Below the pieces are notes generated by a model. The model made no database searches. It saw nothing but the letters and a program-made list of their open reading frames with translations, and was not told the DNA's origin. From an uncultured Spirochaetaceae bacterium (lineage in GTDB: Bacteria; Spirochaetota; Spirochaetia; Treponematales; Treponemataceae), in assembly GCA_902802305.1 (NCBI GenBank), contig CADCLG010000006.1:1-64000 (forward strand): a DNA stretch of 64,000 nucleotides, given 5' to 3'. This document shows, one piece after another, positions 17,524 to 26,493 of the stretch; position 1 is the first letter of the stretch; each line of letters begins with the position of its first letter. The position numbers and the translations under genes were made by a program.

Positions 17524-17586
17524 TTTATACCTCATTTTGCGGCAATTATCAGCAGCAGTTTATTCCATGATAATACAAATGAATTA

Positions 17587-20500
17587 TTAATTGAATCTAA
17601 ACCATTTAAAATCAAAATTACATCCCGGCAGGAATACAAAGCTTACCTGCTGATTTCCCGTAATTTTGCTGATTTCAAAAGTTTTTTCTTCATAATCCTC
17701 GGTATGGGCAAACTCAATTACTTGAGTAGAAGATTTTTCTGCCGCATTTTCGTCTTTGGCAAAGAACTTGAGATTTATGGAATTATTCTCTGTATTTGAT
17801 TTTCCACAGATTGTGATTGATTTTGCTCCTTCCAAACCAAAATCCATATTTGAAAAATCAAGATTAACGTTGTTACCAATTCCTTCAACTGCATTTTTAG
17901 TTTTTGTAAAGGTATCGCCAACAATCGTATCTGCATCAAGGGCGCGAAGTTTTGCAAAAGCCTTTGATGTTTTGTCAAAATAAAATCCCAGGAACTCATG
18001 CTCTGTAGGAAGAACGATTGTGATTGTATGAACGCCGAACAATCTTCTATTCAAGGTAAACACATTTTCATTAAAAGTATTGTAAACGGATTCATGCTTA
18101 TAGGTAAACTTACCAAGACATTCAGCCCCTTCTGCTTCTATTCCGCCACTTTCACGTGTTGTTCCTTCTGCCGGTTTTCCATCCCAAACTTCTACAGGAA
18201 GCTCAGTATTAAAACTGAAAATTGGAATATGAATAGAATCTGCACCATCCTTGCCAAAATCAACCTTATCAAAACTAATCCAGGTTGGTCCTGCAAATCT
18301 GTTGGAAATACCGCTTTCAAGACTTACCGTAGGCTTTAGGTGTGATTTATCCCAGTCGGTAAAACGGCAGGCTTCTATCAATTTATAAGGATTCAATTTT
18401 GGATTTCCAATTCCTTCAACTGTAAAACCTAAATCGCTTATAACTTCATCAAGCTGACTATTGTTTTTTGCAATACAGCGCAAAATACATTCACCGTCGC
18501 AGGCTGCCTTTATTTTTGCAGTGTAAATACCAGGCTCAATTTCAACTGGTTTAGAAACTTCAATGTAATCACTGGAAACACATTCTTTTAAAACTGGATT
18601 CCAGCTTATCTCTTTTACAGTCGCATTTTGTGGAAGCACTTTTGCAGTAAGCGTGATTTCTGGTTTTTCTTTATTAAGAAGAACGCCGCCACTAGAGCAA
18701 TTGCTAGCATCTTCAAAACTTAGCTCAATCTTTCTTACAGGTACAAAATCTTCAACCGGGTGAATGGCATTATAAGGTGCCACCTCTTTCCAGTTTTCGC
18801 CGTCGTATTTAATGGAAGTGTTAGGCAAATCTTTGCTGGCTGCTGTAACTACAAAAACAGGTTTTAGATTTTTTGCCGGCTTTTTTGCCCTGATAACAGC
18901 AAGGAGTCGGTTTGCAAAAAGCTTTCTCGTATGGCTTATTCCGTTTTCAGAAACATATTCTTCATAATCAGTTGAATCCCCGTTATCCATACCAACGAGT
19001 TCTGCATCTCCAGTTACATTAATCGTAATATAGTTTCGGGCATTTTCTACCAGAGTGCCATTTTTATCAGCAGTCATTATATCAATAAAGAACAAATCAC
19101 CAGTATTATACTTTTCCGGTTCAAGAATGATTTTTGCAGGATCTTCAAAAGAGCCTTTGATTTCGCTTGCAATTTCCTTTCCATTTTCATCATAGCCGAT
19201 TGCCTTCAATTCTCCTTTTGAATAAGGAAGCTGCCAGCGTCCAAATGGTTCTTTTCCATTTTTATGATTTATGTCCTGCTTACCAAGGGATTTTCCATTA
19301 AAGAAAAGTTCTACGCTTTCTGCATTTGTGTAGGCTTTTACATCAATCAGCTGACCTTCATTCCAATCCCAATAGGGCAGAATATGAACGAAAGGCTCAG
19401 CCTTTTTATAAGCCCATTCAGATTTGTAAAGATAGAAGGTGTCTTTTGGGAAGCCCGCTGTATCAATCTGACCAAAATAAGAGTTTTTTGTGTGATAAGG
19501 AGTTGGTTCTCCAATGTAATCCCAGCCTGTCCAGATAAATTGACCAGCACTAAAGTCACAGTCACGGTCATTGGAAATTACAGTCTGAGTATTTGCCGCT
19601 CCCCAGGTTGTAGAACAGTTTCCAAGCGCAGAACACTGGCCGTCACTAAAGGTAACCAGCTTGAGACTTTCTGGGAAGTGATAGATTCCCCGGCTCTGTA
19701 CGGTAGAACCTGTTTCTGAACCATAGATTTTCCAGTCTGGATATTTTGTGTGATGTTCATCGTAAAGTCTTTCTAGATAGTTGTAGCCGACTGTATCAAT
19801 TTCAGCACCACAAGCCTGAGCTCCATCTGTCATCATGTAATTTGAAGCGATTGTGATTGGTGCAACCTTTTCCAGATCATGTTTTAATACTTCGGCATAA
19901 AGATTTTTTGTGATTTGGAGACCATTTCCTATATGGGTATCGTAAATCTCGTTACCAATTGACCACATTAAAAGGCAAGGATGATTGCGGTCTTTTCTAA
20001 CCCAAGAAGCAATATCTTTTTTATACCAGTCGTTAAAATAATTACCGTAATCAAAAGGAGTTTTTGGTTTTTCCCACATATCAAAGGCTTCGTCATCAAT
20101 TAAAAGTCCCATTTCGTCTGCTAAATCCATCCAGGCTTTTGGTGGTGGATTGTGTGAACAGCGAACTGCATTTACTCCCATTTCCTTGAGTTTTGTAAAC
20201 TGACGGAATAAAGCATTTTTATCAAAGGCTGAACCAAGTGCTCCCTGGTCGTGATGCTGACAGGCTCCGTAGATTTTTATATGTCTTCCATTTAAGAAAT
20301 AGCCCTTGTCTTTATCAAAAACTGAGGTTTTAAATCCGCAGTTCTGGACAATTTCATCAAGTAAACTTCCATCCTGAGCAAAAAGCTGAGTTTTTGCTGT
20401 GTAGCAGTAAGGATTTTCAATATCCCAGAGCTGTGGATTTTCAATTTCAAAAGTCTGACTGCTTCTTGAAAGTTTGCAGCCAGCTAGGGAAGGTACGTTT

Positions 20501-21237
20501 TTCTGTAAATCTTCGCTTTCTTCTTTTGAAAGAGGTGTGGGTTTTGTATTTGAAACTTCACGCATTTGCACAGTATTTCCAGCTTTATCAAAAAGCGTGG
20601 TTTTTACAGTTACTGTTTCTGACTTTGTTTCTGAGGCAGTCCCTTCTAATTCTTTTAATTCTGCTATTTCTGTTGTGATTTTAAACTTCCATTTGCCTTG
20701 TCCCTTTTGATTTTCGGCTGTGGTTACGATATAAGTTCCATCAAGAGGCAGAAAGACAGCAGGCGTGTTTATAAAAGTTACATCACGGAAAATACCAGCC
20801 CCGGAATACCATCTTGTATTGCAGTTCTGATAGACGGCAATAACTTCAATAATATTGTCACCGACTTTTACAAGCTTTGAAATATCATACTCAAAGGTTG
20901 AATATCCGTATTTCCATTCTCCTGCAAGCTTTCCGTTTACCCAGACAGCACTGTTCATATAAATACCTTCAAAACGAATTGCTGTGCGGCGATTTGTGAT
21001 TTCGTCTTCGCTAAGGCGGAATAGTTTTTTATAAAAGCCTACGCTGTTTTTGTATAAATCTTTTACGTGGTAAATCATCCAGTCATGAGGAAGCTTTACA
21101 GGCTTGTAATTTTGATTTTCTGCCTGATTATAAAAATCTACAGGATTAAAAAAGACAGGTTTATTGTCCTTATACATTGTGTTTGCATCTAAAGCAAGTT
21201 CCGAAAAGAGCCAGTTTTCATTAAATAATGTAATCAT
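17587..21237 (-). CDS. Glycoside hydrolase family 2 protein (beta-galactosidase-like)
   Basis: A 1216-residue GH2 enzyme. The N-terminal jellyroll (LPHDWMIYHV near 49-58, then NGKLAGEWKYGYSTF) and immunoglobulin domain lead to a TIM barrel with acid/base Glu430 in SIGNEIYDTH and nucleophile Glu508 in YGSETGST. WTGWDYIGEPTPYHTKNSYFG and the following beta domain are typical of GH2 proteins with a DUF4982-type module. About 500 C-terminal residues add further beta-sandwich, possibly carbohydrate-binding, domains. There is no signal peptide, so it should act on imported oligosaccharides. The start has no ribosome site and lies 6 bases from a TATACT box. It lies 3' of the SRP RNA/tRNA-Ser genes on the same strand. 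Confidence 0.92.
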   Translation of the reverse strand: MITLFNENWLFSELALDANTMYKDNKPVFFNPVDFYNQAENQNYKPVKLPHDWMIYHVKDLYKNSVGFYKKLFRLSEDEITNRRTAIRFEGIYMNSAVWVNGKLAGEWKYGYSTFEYDISKLVKVGDNIIEVIAVYQNCNTRWYSGAGIFRDVTFINTPAVFLPLDGTYIVTTAENQKGQGKWKFKITTEIAELKELEGTASETKSETVTVKTTLFDKAGNTVQMREVSNTKPTPLSKEESEDLQKNVPSLAGCKLSRSSQTFEIENPQLWDIENPYCYTAKTQLFAQDGSLLDEIVQNCGFKTSVFDKDKGYFLNGRHIKIYGACQHHDQGALGSAFDKNALFRQFTKLKEMGVNAVRCSHNPPPKAWMDLADEMGLLIDDEAFDMWEKPKTPFDYGNYFNDWYKKDIASWVRKDRNHPCLLMWSIGNEIYDTHIGNGLQITKNLYAEVLKHDLEKVAPITIASNYMMTDGAQACGAEIDTVGYNYLERLYDEHHTKYPDWKIYGSETGSTVQSRGIYHFPESLKLVTFSDGQCSALGNCSTTWGAANTQTVISNDRDCDFSAGQFIWTGWDYIGEPTPYHTKNSYFGQIDTAGFPKDTFYLYKSEWAYKKAEPFVHILPYWDWNEGQLIDVKAYTNAESVELFFNGKSLGKQDINHKNGKEPFGRWQLPYSKGELKAIGYDENGKEIASEIKGSFEDPAKIILEPEKYNTGDLFFIDIMTADKNGTLVENARNYITINVTGDAELVGMDNGDSTDYEEYVSENGISHTRKLFANRLLAVIRAKKPAKNLKPVFVVTAASKDLPNTSIKYDGENWKEVAPYNAIHPVEDFVPVRKIELSFEDASNCSSGGVLLNKEKPEITLTAKVLPQNATVKEISWNPVLKECVSSDYIEVSKPVEIEPGIYTAKIKAACDGECILRCIAKNNSQLDEVISDLGFTVEGIGNPKLNPYKLIEACRFTDWDKSHLKPTVSLESGISNRFAGPTWISFDKVDFGKDGADSIHIPIFSFNTELPVEVWDGKPAEGTTRESGGIEAEGAECLGKFTYKHESVYNTFNENVFTLNRRLFGVHTITIVLPTEHEFLGFYFDKTSKAFAKLRALDADTIVGDTFTKTKNAVEGIGNNVNLDFSNMDFGLEGAKSITICGKSNTENNSINLKFFAKDENAAEKSSTQVIEFAHTEDYEEKTFEISKITGNQQVSFVFLPGCNFDFKWFRFN

Positions 21238-21243
21238 AGGGAG

Positions 21244-21272
21244 AGTATAACAAAGAATATTTTTAAAGTCAG
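21244..21272 (-). promoter_or_regulatory. Promoter with -10 six bases from the GH2 start
   Basis: On the minus strand CTGACT (21267-21272), 17 bases, then TATACT (21244-21249), then CTCCCT and the ATG. A start of transcription at the usual distance would fall at the start codon, giving a leaderless message. Confidence 0.55.
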
Positions 21273-21331
21273 TTTAAAAATTAGTATATTTAACTAAAAA
21301 AAATTAAAAAAAGAATGGGAAAATAAAAAAA

Positions 21332-21428
21332 GGGCCAGATAATCCCAAGCACAGCTCTGACCGCATACCGCTGCTGGATTCCTCCTCTGACGGGGTTTTG
21401 CGGCAGACACTTGAAGGGCATCTGACCC
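21332..21428 (-). ncRNA. ffs: Signal recognition particle RNA (4.5S type)
   Basis: A 97-base hairpin RNA. Its ends pair perfectly (GGGTCAGAT with ATCTGGCCC, allowing one G-U) and are followed by seven T, a built-in terminator. The apical part contains GTCAGAGGAGGAATCC and AGCAGCGG: a GGAA tetraloop closed by GGA/TCC, with the conserved GTCAG and AGCAGC strands of the SRP54-binding internal loop. It is the small bacterial form without an Alu domain. It begins four bases after tRNA-Ser, so both are probably cut from one transcript. SRP RNA guides membrane and exported proteins to the translocon. Confidence 0.9.
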
Positions 21429-21432
21429 ATAT

Positions 21433-21519
21433 CGGAAAGACGGGGATTCGAACCCCGGATACCATTTCTGGTATGCACGCCTTCCAAGCGTGTACCTTAA
21501 ACCACTCGGACATCTTTCC
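21433..21519 (-). tRNA. tRNA-Ser (anticodon GGA)
   Basis: An 87-base class II tRNA. Acceptor arms are GGAAAGA and TCTTTCC with discriminator G, the anticodon stem-loop is ACGCTTGGAAGGCGT with anticodon GGA, the T arm is CCGGGGTTCGAATCCCCG, and there is a long variable arm (CATACCAGAAATGGTAT) characteristic of tRNA-Ser. CCA is not encoded. It is followed after four bases by the SRP RNA. Confidence 0.97.
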
Positions 21520-21570
21520 AGACGTGTTCTAAGAATTTACTATTTATTGAAAAATCTGTCAATAATTAAG

Positions 21571-23118
21571 TTATTTCTTCGCACTTATTTCCCAGCTTTC
21601 CAAAGCCCATTCACCGGTGAAAACAAGATAAAGATTGTGGCTTGTTTTATTGTCATCAGCCGGATAATTCAATTCTGTTTCAAAAGAACCGCTTCCTTTT
21701 ATATCAATCTGACCAAGCAAAGCTCCAGAAGTATTGCTGTCAAGATAAAGGCTTAAGGTTCCATCACGGCTTCCTTCTGCTGCCTGGATTTTGATTGATT
21801 CAGCTCCCTTAGAAAAATCTACATTGCAAAGCTTTAAGAAAGCCTTGTCTTTTATTGGGAAAACTTTATCACTTGAAATAACCAGATCCTTTGAACTTTG
21901 CAAAGTTGCAGCCGGAATTTTTGCATAAGGATTAAAGTCAGCCAGCTGTTCAACTCCAAGTCGGGAAATTGTGTCTGTATCCTGAAGTTTCCAGCTTCCA
22001 TCTTCATTTACTGCAAACTCATTTATAAATACATTTCTGTAACCGCCCTTTGTTAGACCGATTTTCTTTTCTGTAGTCTGTGTGTGGTAGGCAATATACC
22101 ATTTTCCTTTTAAATTAAAAATCCAGTGATGGTTATTTCCCCATGCACCAAAATATTTTCCAGGATTCAATAAAACTTCACCTTCATAAGTGAATGGTCC
22201 TAATGGACTGTCAGAACTCATGTAACAGATAGAAGCAACACCAGGAATTATATCAGCCTTTACTCCATTGCGGTCTGCCCAGTTTGAGCAGTAAGAATAA
22301 TAATATTTATTTCCAACTTTATTTATACCTGAATCTTCAAAAAGGAAAGGAGCATCAATTTCTGCAGGACGGCTGTCAAGATTTATCATGTCTTCACTTA
22401 ATCTTGCACATCTTCCAGATTTAGGATGAGCAACATCATTCTGAACACCACCGCCAAAATAAATGTAGCCTGTGCCATCATCATCAACAAAAACAGCCGG
22501 GTCAAAAAGCCAGTAAACACCATTCATATTTGGACTTGAACGATTTATTAATGCTCTTCCAATAGGGTCAATAAATGGACCTGTAGGTGAGTCGGCAGTC
22601 AAAACTCCAATACCGTTTGCACTGTCTGCAAAATACAAAAAGAATTTATCTTTTCCGTCAATCTTTTTTGTGGCAATAGCAGGAGCCCAGGAATTTCTGG
22701 CCCATTTTGCAGCACCCTTCTGACCTGCTACTGCAATTTCACCGCAGTCTGTCCAGTTTACCAAATCCTTAGAAGAGAAAACGTTTAGGGTATTTATTCC
22801 AGCGTAATTATTGTCTTCTTCTCCCTGAGAATACTCAACCTGCTGCTGGTCATTTGTTCCATAAATATAGACTGTATCATTATAAACAAGAACAGCAGGA
22901 TCAGCTGTAAATTTGTGGGCAATAATCGGATTGTTTTCTGAAAGTTTGATTACATTTTCAGCCTGCTTTTTCTGAACCTTTGAGTATTCAAAGGCTGGCT
23001 TTTCTACAGTATTATTCGTATCTGTTTTATTTTTACTTTCTGCATTGGCAGAAGCACATGATGATAATGTTGTTCCCATAATCAATAACGCACCTATAAA
23101 TAAAGAATTAAATTTCAT
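21571..23118 (-). CDS. Glycoside hydrolase family 43 lipoprotein with C-terminal carbohydrate-binding domain
   Basis: A 515-residue lipoprotein (signal MKFNSLFIGALLIMGTTLSSC). Residues about 60-380 form a GH43 five-blade propeller: FTADPAVLVYNDTVYIYGTND holds the catalytic-base Asp, WAPAIATKK and YCSNWADRNG are typical blades, and the general-acid Glu region follows near YEGEVL. The last 120 residues (FLKLCNVDFSKGAESIKIQ and LYLDSNTSGALLGQ) match a CBM6-type module. It probably trims arabinose or xylose residues from plant polysaccharide at the cell surface, feeding the cytoplasmic GH2. Its start is 6 bases from TATACT, and a LacI-type operator overlaps the promoter. Confidence 0.92.
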   Translation of the reverse strand: MKFNSLFIGALLIMGTTLSSCASANAESKNKTDTNNTVEKPAFEYSKVQKKQAENVIKLSENNPIIAHKFTADPAVLVYNDTVYIYGTNDQQQVEYSQGEEDNNYAGINTLNVFSSKDLVNWTDCGEIAVAGQKGAAKWARNSWAPAIATKKIDGKDKFFLYFADSANGIGVLTADSPTGPFIDPIGRALINRSSPNMNGVYWLFDPAVFVDDDGTGYIYFGGGVQNDVAHPKSGRCARLSEDMINLDSRPAEIDAPFLFEDSGINKVGNKYYYSYCSNWADRNGVKADIIPGVASICYMSSDSPLGPFTYEGEVLLNPGKYFGAWGNNHHWIFNLKGKWYIAYHTQTTEKKIGLTKGGYRNVFINEFAVNEDGSWKLQDTDTISRLGVEQLADFNPYAKIPAATLQSSKDLVISSDKVFPIKDKAFLKLCNVDFSKGAESIKIQAAEGSRDGTLSLYLDSNTSGALLGQIDIKGSGSFETELNYPADDNKTSHNLYLVFTGEWALESWEISAKK

Positions 23119-23124
23119 AATCTC

Positions 23125-23166
23125 AGTATAAAGTATAATTCTAATTTAGTAAAACGTTTTACTAAA
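23125..23166 (-). promoter_or_regulatory. GH43 promoter overlapped by a LacI-family-type operator
   Basis: On the minus strand TTTACT (23148-23153), 17 bases, TATACT (23125-23130), then GAGATT and the ATG. A perfect 22-bp palindrome with core AAAACGTTTT spans 23145-23166 and covers the -35 box. A central CG in such a palindrome is usual for LacI/GalR regulators, which repress sugar genes until an inducer binds. No LacI-type gene lies in the window. Confidence 0.75.
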
Positions 23167-23227
23167 CTTTTGGAGATTTTTTGAATGTTTTTTTGATTTT
23201 TTCCAATCACCTTTTAAAATCACGTGC

Positions 23228-23233
23228 TATACT
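23228..23233 (+). promoter_or_regulatory. Extended -10 box six bases from the next start
   Basis: TGC followed by TATACT, then six bases and ATG at 23240, with no ribosome-binding sequence. Suggests a leaderless message for the flavoprotein operon. Confidence 0.5.
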
Positions 23234-23239
23234 TATTTT

Positions 23240-24730
23240 ATGAGCAAATATGAATATGATGTTATAATCATTGGTGCCGGAATTACAGGCGCTTCCGTTG
23301 CACGCGAATTATCTAAAACTACTGCCAGGGTTTGTTTTTTGGACAAGGAAGATGATGTCTGCTGTGGAAGCAGTAAGGCTAACAGTGGAATTGTTCATGC
23401 AGGTTATGATCCTGTGCCTGGAACCTTGATGGCAAAATATAATATTCGCGGTTCAGAGATATTTGAAGATTTATCAAAAAAACTTAATTTCAGTTATCAG
23501 AAAATTGGTTCTCTGGTGCTGGCTTTTGATGAGTCTGGACTTGAAAAAATAAAAAGTCTTTATGAACGTGGAAAAAAGAACGGTGTAAAAGGCCTAAAAA
23601 TTGTTCAGAAAGACGAGCTTTTTGAAATGGAGCCAAATCTGAACGAAAATGTAATTGCCGCCTTGTATGCTCCAAGTGCAGCTATAATTTCTCCTTATGA
23701 AGCAAGCTGGGCAATTGCAGAAAGTGCAGTTATAAATGGCGCAACTTTTTTAAGAAATACAGCGGTTCATGCAATTAGTAAAAATCAGGACGGATTTGTT
23801 CTTTCTACTACAGCCGGTGAATTGAAGGCAAAATACCTTGTTAATGCTGCCGGCTTGTTTGCAGATAAAATCAGTATGATGGCGGGAGCAAGGGCTTATA
23901 AAATCATACAGCGCAAGGGAGAATATTGTCTTTTGGATAATAAATGTTCGGGGCTGGTGAATCATGTGCTCTTCCAGACACCTGGCATATATGGAAAAGG
24001 TGTTCTTGTAACTAAAACCGTTGACGGTAATATTTTAATTGGACCTAGTGCAGAAGACCTTTCCAGAGAAAAAGAAGGCTATACAGGAACTACTTCTTCT
24101 TATCAGACGGAAATATTGAATGCGGCAAGACGTTCTGTTGCCGAAATCCCTACAAGAAATATAATCAATTCTTTTGCAGGAATCCGTGCAATTGCGGTAG
24201 AAATGGACGGAAGCCCAATAAATGATTTTATTATTGAAGAAGATAAAAATGTCCCTGGCTTTATAAATGTCGGCGGAATCTGTTCGCCAGGACTTACTTC
24301 TGCACCTGCAATTGGTGAAGCAGTTGTCGAGCTGCTGATAAAAGCCGGCTTAAAAGTTGAAAAGAACAAAGGTTTTATAGAAGAACGCAAGGGAATCCCT
24401 TCTTTTAAGAATGCTTCTTTGCAGGAAAAAACAGAGCTGATAAAAAAAGATTCCCGCTATGGACAGATTATCTGCCGTTGCGAAATGATTACTGAAGGTG
24501 AAATTGTTGCCTCCATTCACAGTCCTATTGGTGCAGTCGATTTGGACGGCGTAAAAAGACGAACTAGGGCAGGTATGGGAAGATGTCAGTCTGGCTTCTG
24601 TAGTCCAAGGGTAACAGAAATAATCAGCCGGGAACTTAATATTCCAATGATAAACGTAACTAAAAAAGGCGGAACTTCATATATTCTGGAAGCCAAAACC
24701 CGTCCTGATATTTCGGAGGTGGCAAAATGA
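23240..24730 (+). CDS. GlpA-like FAD-dependent glycerol-3-phosphate dehydrogenase with BFD-like [2Fe-2S] domain
   Basis: A 496-residue flavoprotein. The N-terminal VIIIGAGITGASVARELS is the FAD-binding Rossmann loop, CCGSSKANSGIVHAGYDP is typical of DAO-type glycerol-3-phosphate oxidoreductases, and the C-terminal 110 residues hold CRCE and a CQSGFC pair, as in bacterioferritin-associated-ferredoxin-like [2Fe-2S] domains. It is the catalytic subunit of a three-gene unit (this gene, an NAD(FAD) oxidoreductase, a DUF1667 protein) found in many anaerobes, which oxidises glycerol-3-phosphate to dihydroxyacetone phosphate. The next gene overlaps its stop by 4 bases. Start as above, without a ribosome site. 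Confidence 0.88.
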   Translation: MSKYEYDVIIIGAGITGASVARELSKTTARVCFLDKEDDVCCGSSKANSGIVHAGYDPVPGTLMAKYNIRGSEIFEDLSKKLNFSYQKIGSLVLAFDESGLEKIKSLYERGKKNGVKGLKIVQKDELFEMEPNLNENVIAALYAPSAAIISPYEASWAIAESAVINGATFLRNTAVHAISKNQDGFVLSTTAGELKAKYLVNAAGLFADKISMMAGARAYKIIQRKGEYCLLDNKCSGLVNHVLFQTPGIYGKGVLVTKTVDGNILIGPSAEDLSREKEGYTGTTSSYQTEILNAARRSVAEIPTRNIINSFAGIRAIAVEMDGSPINDFIIEEDKNVPGFINVGGICSPGLTSAPAIGEAVVELLIKAGLKVEKNKGFIEERKGIPSFKNASLQEKTELIKKDSRYGQIICRCEMITEGEIVASIHSPIGAVDLDGVKRRTRAGMGRCQSGFCSPRVTEIISRELNIPMINVTKKGGTSYILEAKTRPDISEVAK

Positions 24731-26085
24731 GCAAAGACATGAACAAGAATATTTATGATTCAATTATTGTGGGTGGTGGTCCTGCCGGTCTTGCCGCTGC
24801 AATTGCCGCTAAAGAAAAAGGAGCAGAAAAAGTTTTAATTCTTGAACGCGACAACAGGCTTGGTGGTATTCTTTTGCAGTGCATTCACAATGGCTTTGGA
24901 CTTCATTATTTTGGCGAAGAATTGACAGGCCCAGAATATGCAGGAAGATTCGTAAAGCAGGTTGAAGATTTACAAATCGAAAATAAAGTAAATACAATGG
25001 TTCTGGAAGTTCATCGTGCTGCTGAAAAAGGGGGCTTTCATGAGGTTCTTGCCATAAACTCTAAAGACGGACTTATGTGCTTACAGACTAAAACTGTAAT
25101 TTTATCAATGGGCTGCCGTGAAAGAACTCGTGGTGCTCTTGTAATTCCGGGAACCAGACCGGCGGGAATCTTTACTGCAGGAAGTGCCCAGCGTTTTGTA
25201 AATATAGACGGATATTTGCCGGGAAAAAAAGTTGTAATTTTAGGAAGCGGTGATATCGGTCTTATAATGGCAAGAAGGCTTACTCTGGAAGGTGCAGATG
25301 TAAAGCTTGTCTGCGAAATCATGAATTATTCAGCTGGACTTGCCCGAAATATGACCCAGTGTTTGGAAAACTTTAATATTCCTCTCAGGCTTTCTACGAC
25401 GATTGTTCAGATTCACGGAAACGAAAGGGTTAGTGGTGTAACAATTGCGAAGGTTGATGAACACCGAAAGCCAATTGCCGGAACAGAAGAATATATAGAA
25501 TGTGATACTCTTTTACTTAGTGTAGGCTTGATTCCTGAAAACGAAGTAAGTATTGCAGCCGGAGTTTCTATAGACAGTATAACAAGTGGTCCGTCTGTAA
25601 ATCAGAATATGCAGACTTCAATACCGGGAATCTTTGCCTGTGGAAACAGCGTTCATGTTCATGATTTAGTTGATTTTGTTACCGAAGAATCTTTTCTTGC
25701 GGGAAAAGCCGCTGCAGATTATGTCCATAAAGCAAAAGAAAAAGCTGAGGACAAAAAGGAAGATTCGGTTATCGTGCAGGTTTATCCGGGAAACAGAGTT
25801 CGCTATACAGTTCCGCAAAGACTTGAACTTTCAAAATCACTTCTGGAATCCTCAAGCGATTCTGATGAAAGCATTCGTTTGATGTATCGTTCAACGGATA
25901 TTTACCGTTCTGTAAATACCTGCGTCTATTCTGGAACGGAACAGCTTGCTCATAATAAAAAGAGAATTGTTCGTCCTGGCGAAATGCAGATTATTGAATT
26001 AAAAAAGGCTGCACTTGAAAAACTGATTAAATCACCTCAGCCGATAACTGTATCAATTGAAATACCAGAGGAGGCTATAGACTGA
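24727..26085 (+). CDS. FAD/NAD(P)-dependent oxidoreductase subunit of the GlpA-like unit
   Basis: A 452-residue pyridine-nucleotide-disulfide-type flavoprotein. SIIVGGGPAGLAAAIAA binds FAD, VVILGSGDIGLIMARRL is the second (NAD) Rossmann loop, and LSMGCRERTRGALVIPGTRPAG and GIFACGNSVHVHDLVDFV are family-typical. It overlaps the upstream gene by 4 bases with GGAGG in that gene's tail, and the DUF1667 gene follows 3 bases on. It presumably passes electrons from the glycerol-3-phosphate-oxidising subunit to NAD or another carrier. Confidence 0.88.
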   Translation: MSKDMNKNIYDSIIVGGGPAGLAAAIAAKEKGAEKVLILERDNRLGGILLQCIHNGFGLHYFGEELTGPEYAGRFVKQVEDLQIENKVNTMVLEVHRAAEKGGFHEVLAINSKDGLMCLQTKTVILSMGCRERTRGALVIPGTRPAGIFTAGSAQRFVNIDGYLPGKKVVILGSGDIGLIMARRLTLEGADVKLVCEIMNYSAGLARNMTQCLENFNIPLRLSTTIVQIHGNERVSGVTIAKVDEHRKPIAGTEEYIECDTLLLSVGLIPENEVSIAAGVSIDSITSGPSVNQNMQTSIPGIFACGNSVHVHDLVDFVTEESFLAGKAAADYVHKAKEKAEDKKEDSVIVQVYPGNRVRYTVPQRLELSKSLLESSSDSDESIRLMYRSTDIYRSVNTCVYSGTEQLAHNKKRIVRPGEMQIIELKKAALEKLIKSPQPITVSIEIPEEAID

Positions 26086-26088
26086 TTT

Positions 26089-26493
26089 ATGGAAAATAAA
26101 GAATTAAAAGAATATACAAAGAATCTTACCTGTATTATCTGTCCAATGGGCTGTCAGCTGGAAGCCAGTGTTAAAAAGCTGGATACAGAGGAAGTTCAGA
26201 TTCTGGTAACGGGAAATGCCTGCAAACGGGGTGAAGAATATGCAAAAAAAGAATTCACCCTTCCTATGCGAACTCTAACTTGTACTGTATGCGTTAAAAA
26301 TGGAAAACGCCCTCTTGTTTCTGCAAAAACAAAGGGCGAAATCCCAAAAGACTTGTTATTGGATGCCATGCAGTATGTAAGGCGTCTGGTAATTAAGGCG
26401 CCTGTAACTGCCGGTCAAATTATTGATTCTGATTTTCTTCAGACTGGGGTTCCTCTGGTTGCTGTTGAAGATATCCCCTGTGCAGACGATTGA
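26089..26493 (+). CDS. DUF1667 cysteine-rich protein, third subunit of the unit
   Basis: A 134-residue protein of the DUF1667 family, always found beside the two flavoproteins above. TCIICPMGCQLE, GNACKRGEEYA and TCTVCVKNG supply Cys pairs fit to bind an iron-sulfur cluster or zinc. It starts 3 bases after the preceding stop. Its last 74 bases overlap the 3' end of the convergent WecA-like gene, so both proteins' C-termini are coded by the same DNA on opposite strands. Confidence 0.85.
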   Translation: MENKELKEYTKNLTCIICPMGCQLEASVKKLDTEEVQILVTGNACKRGEEYAKKEFTLPMRTLTCTVCVKNGKRPLVSAKTKGEIPKDLLLDAMQYVRRLVIKAPVTAGQIIDSDFLQTGVPLVAVEDIPCADD

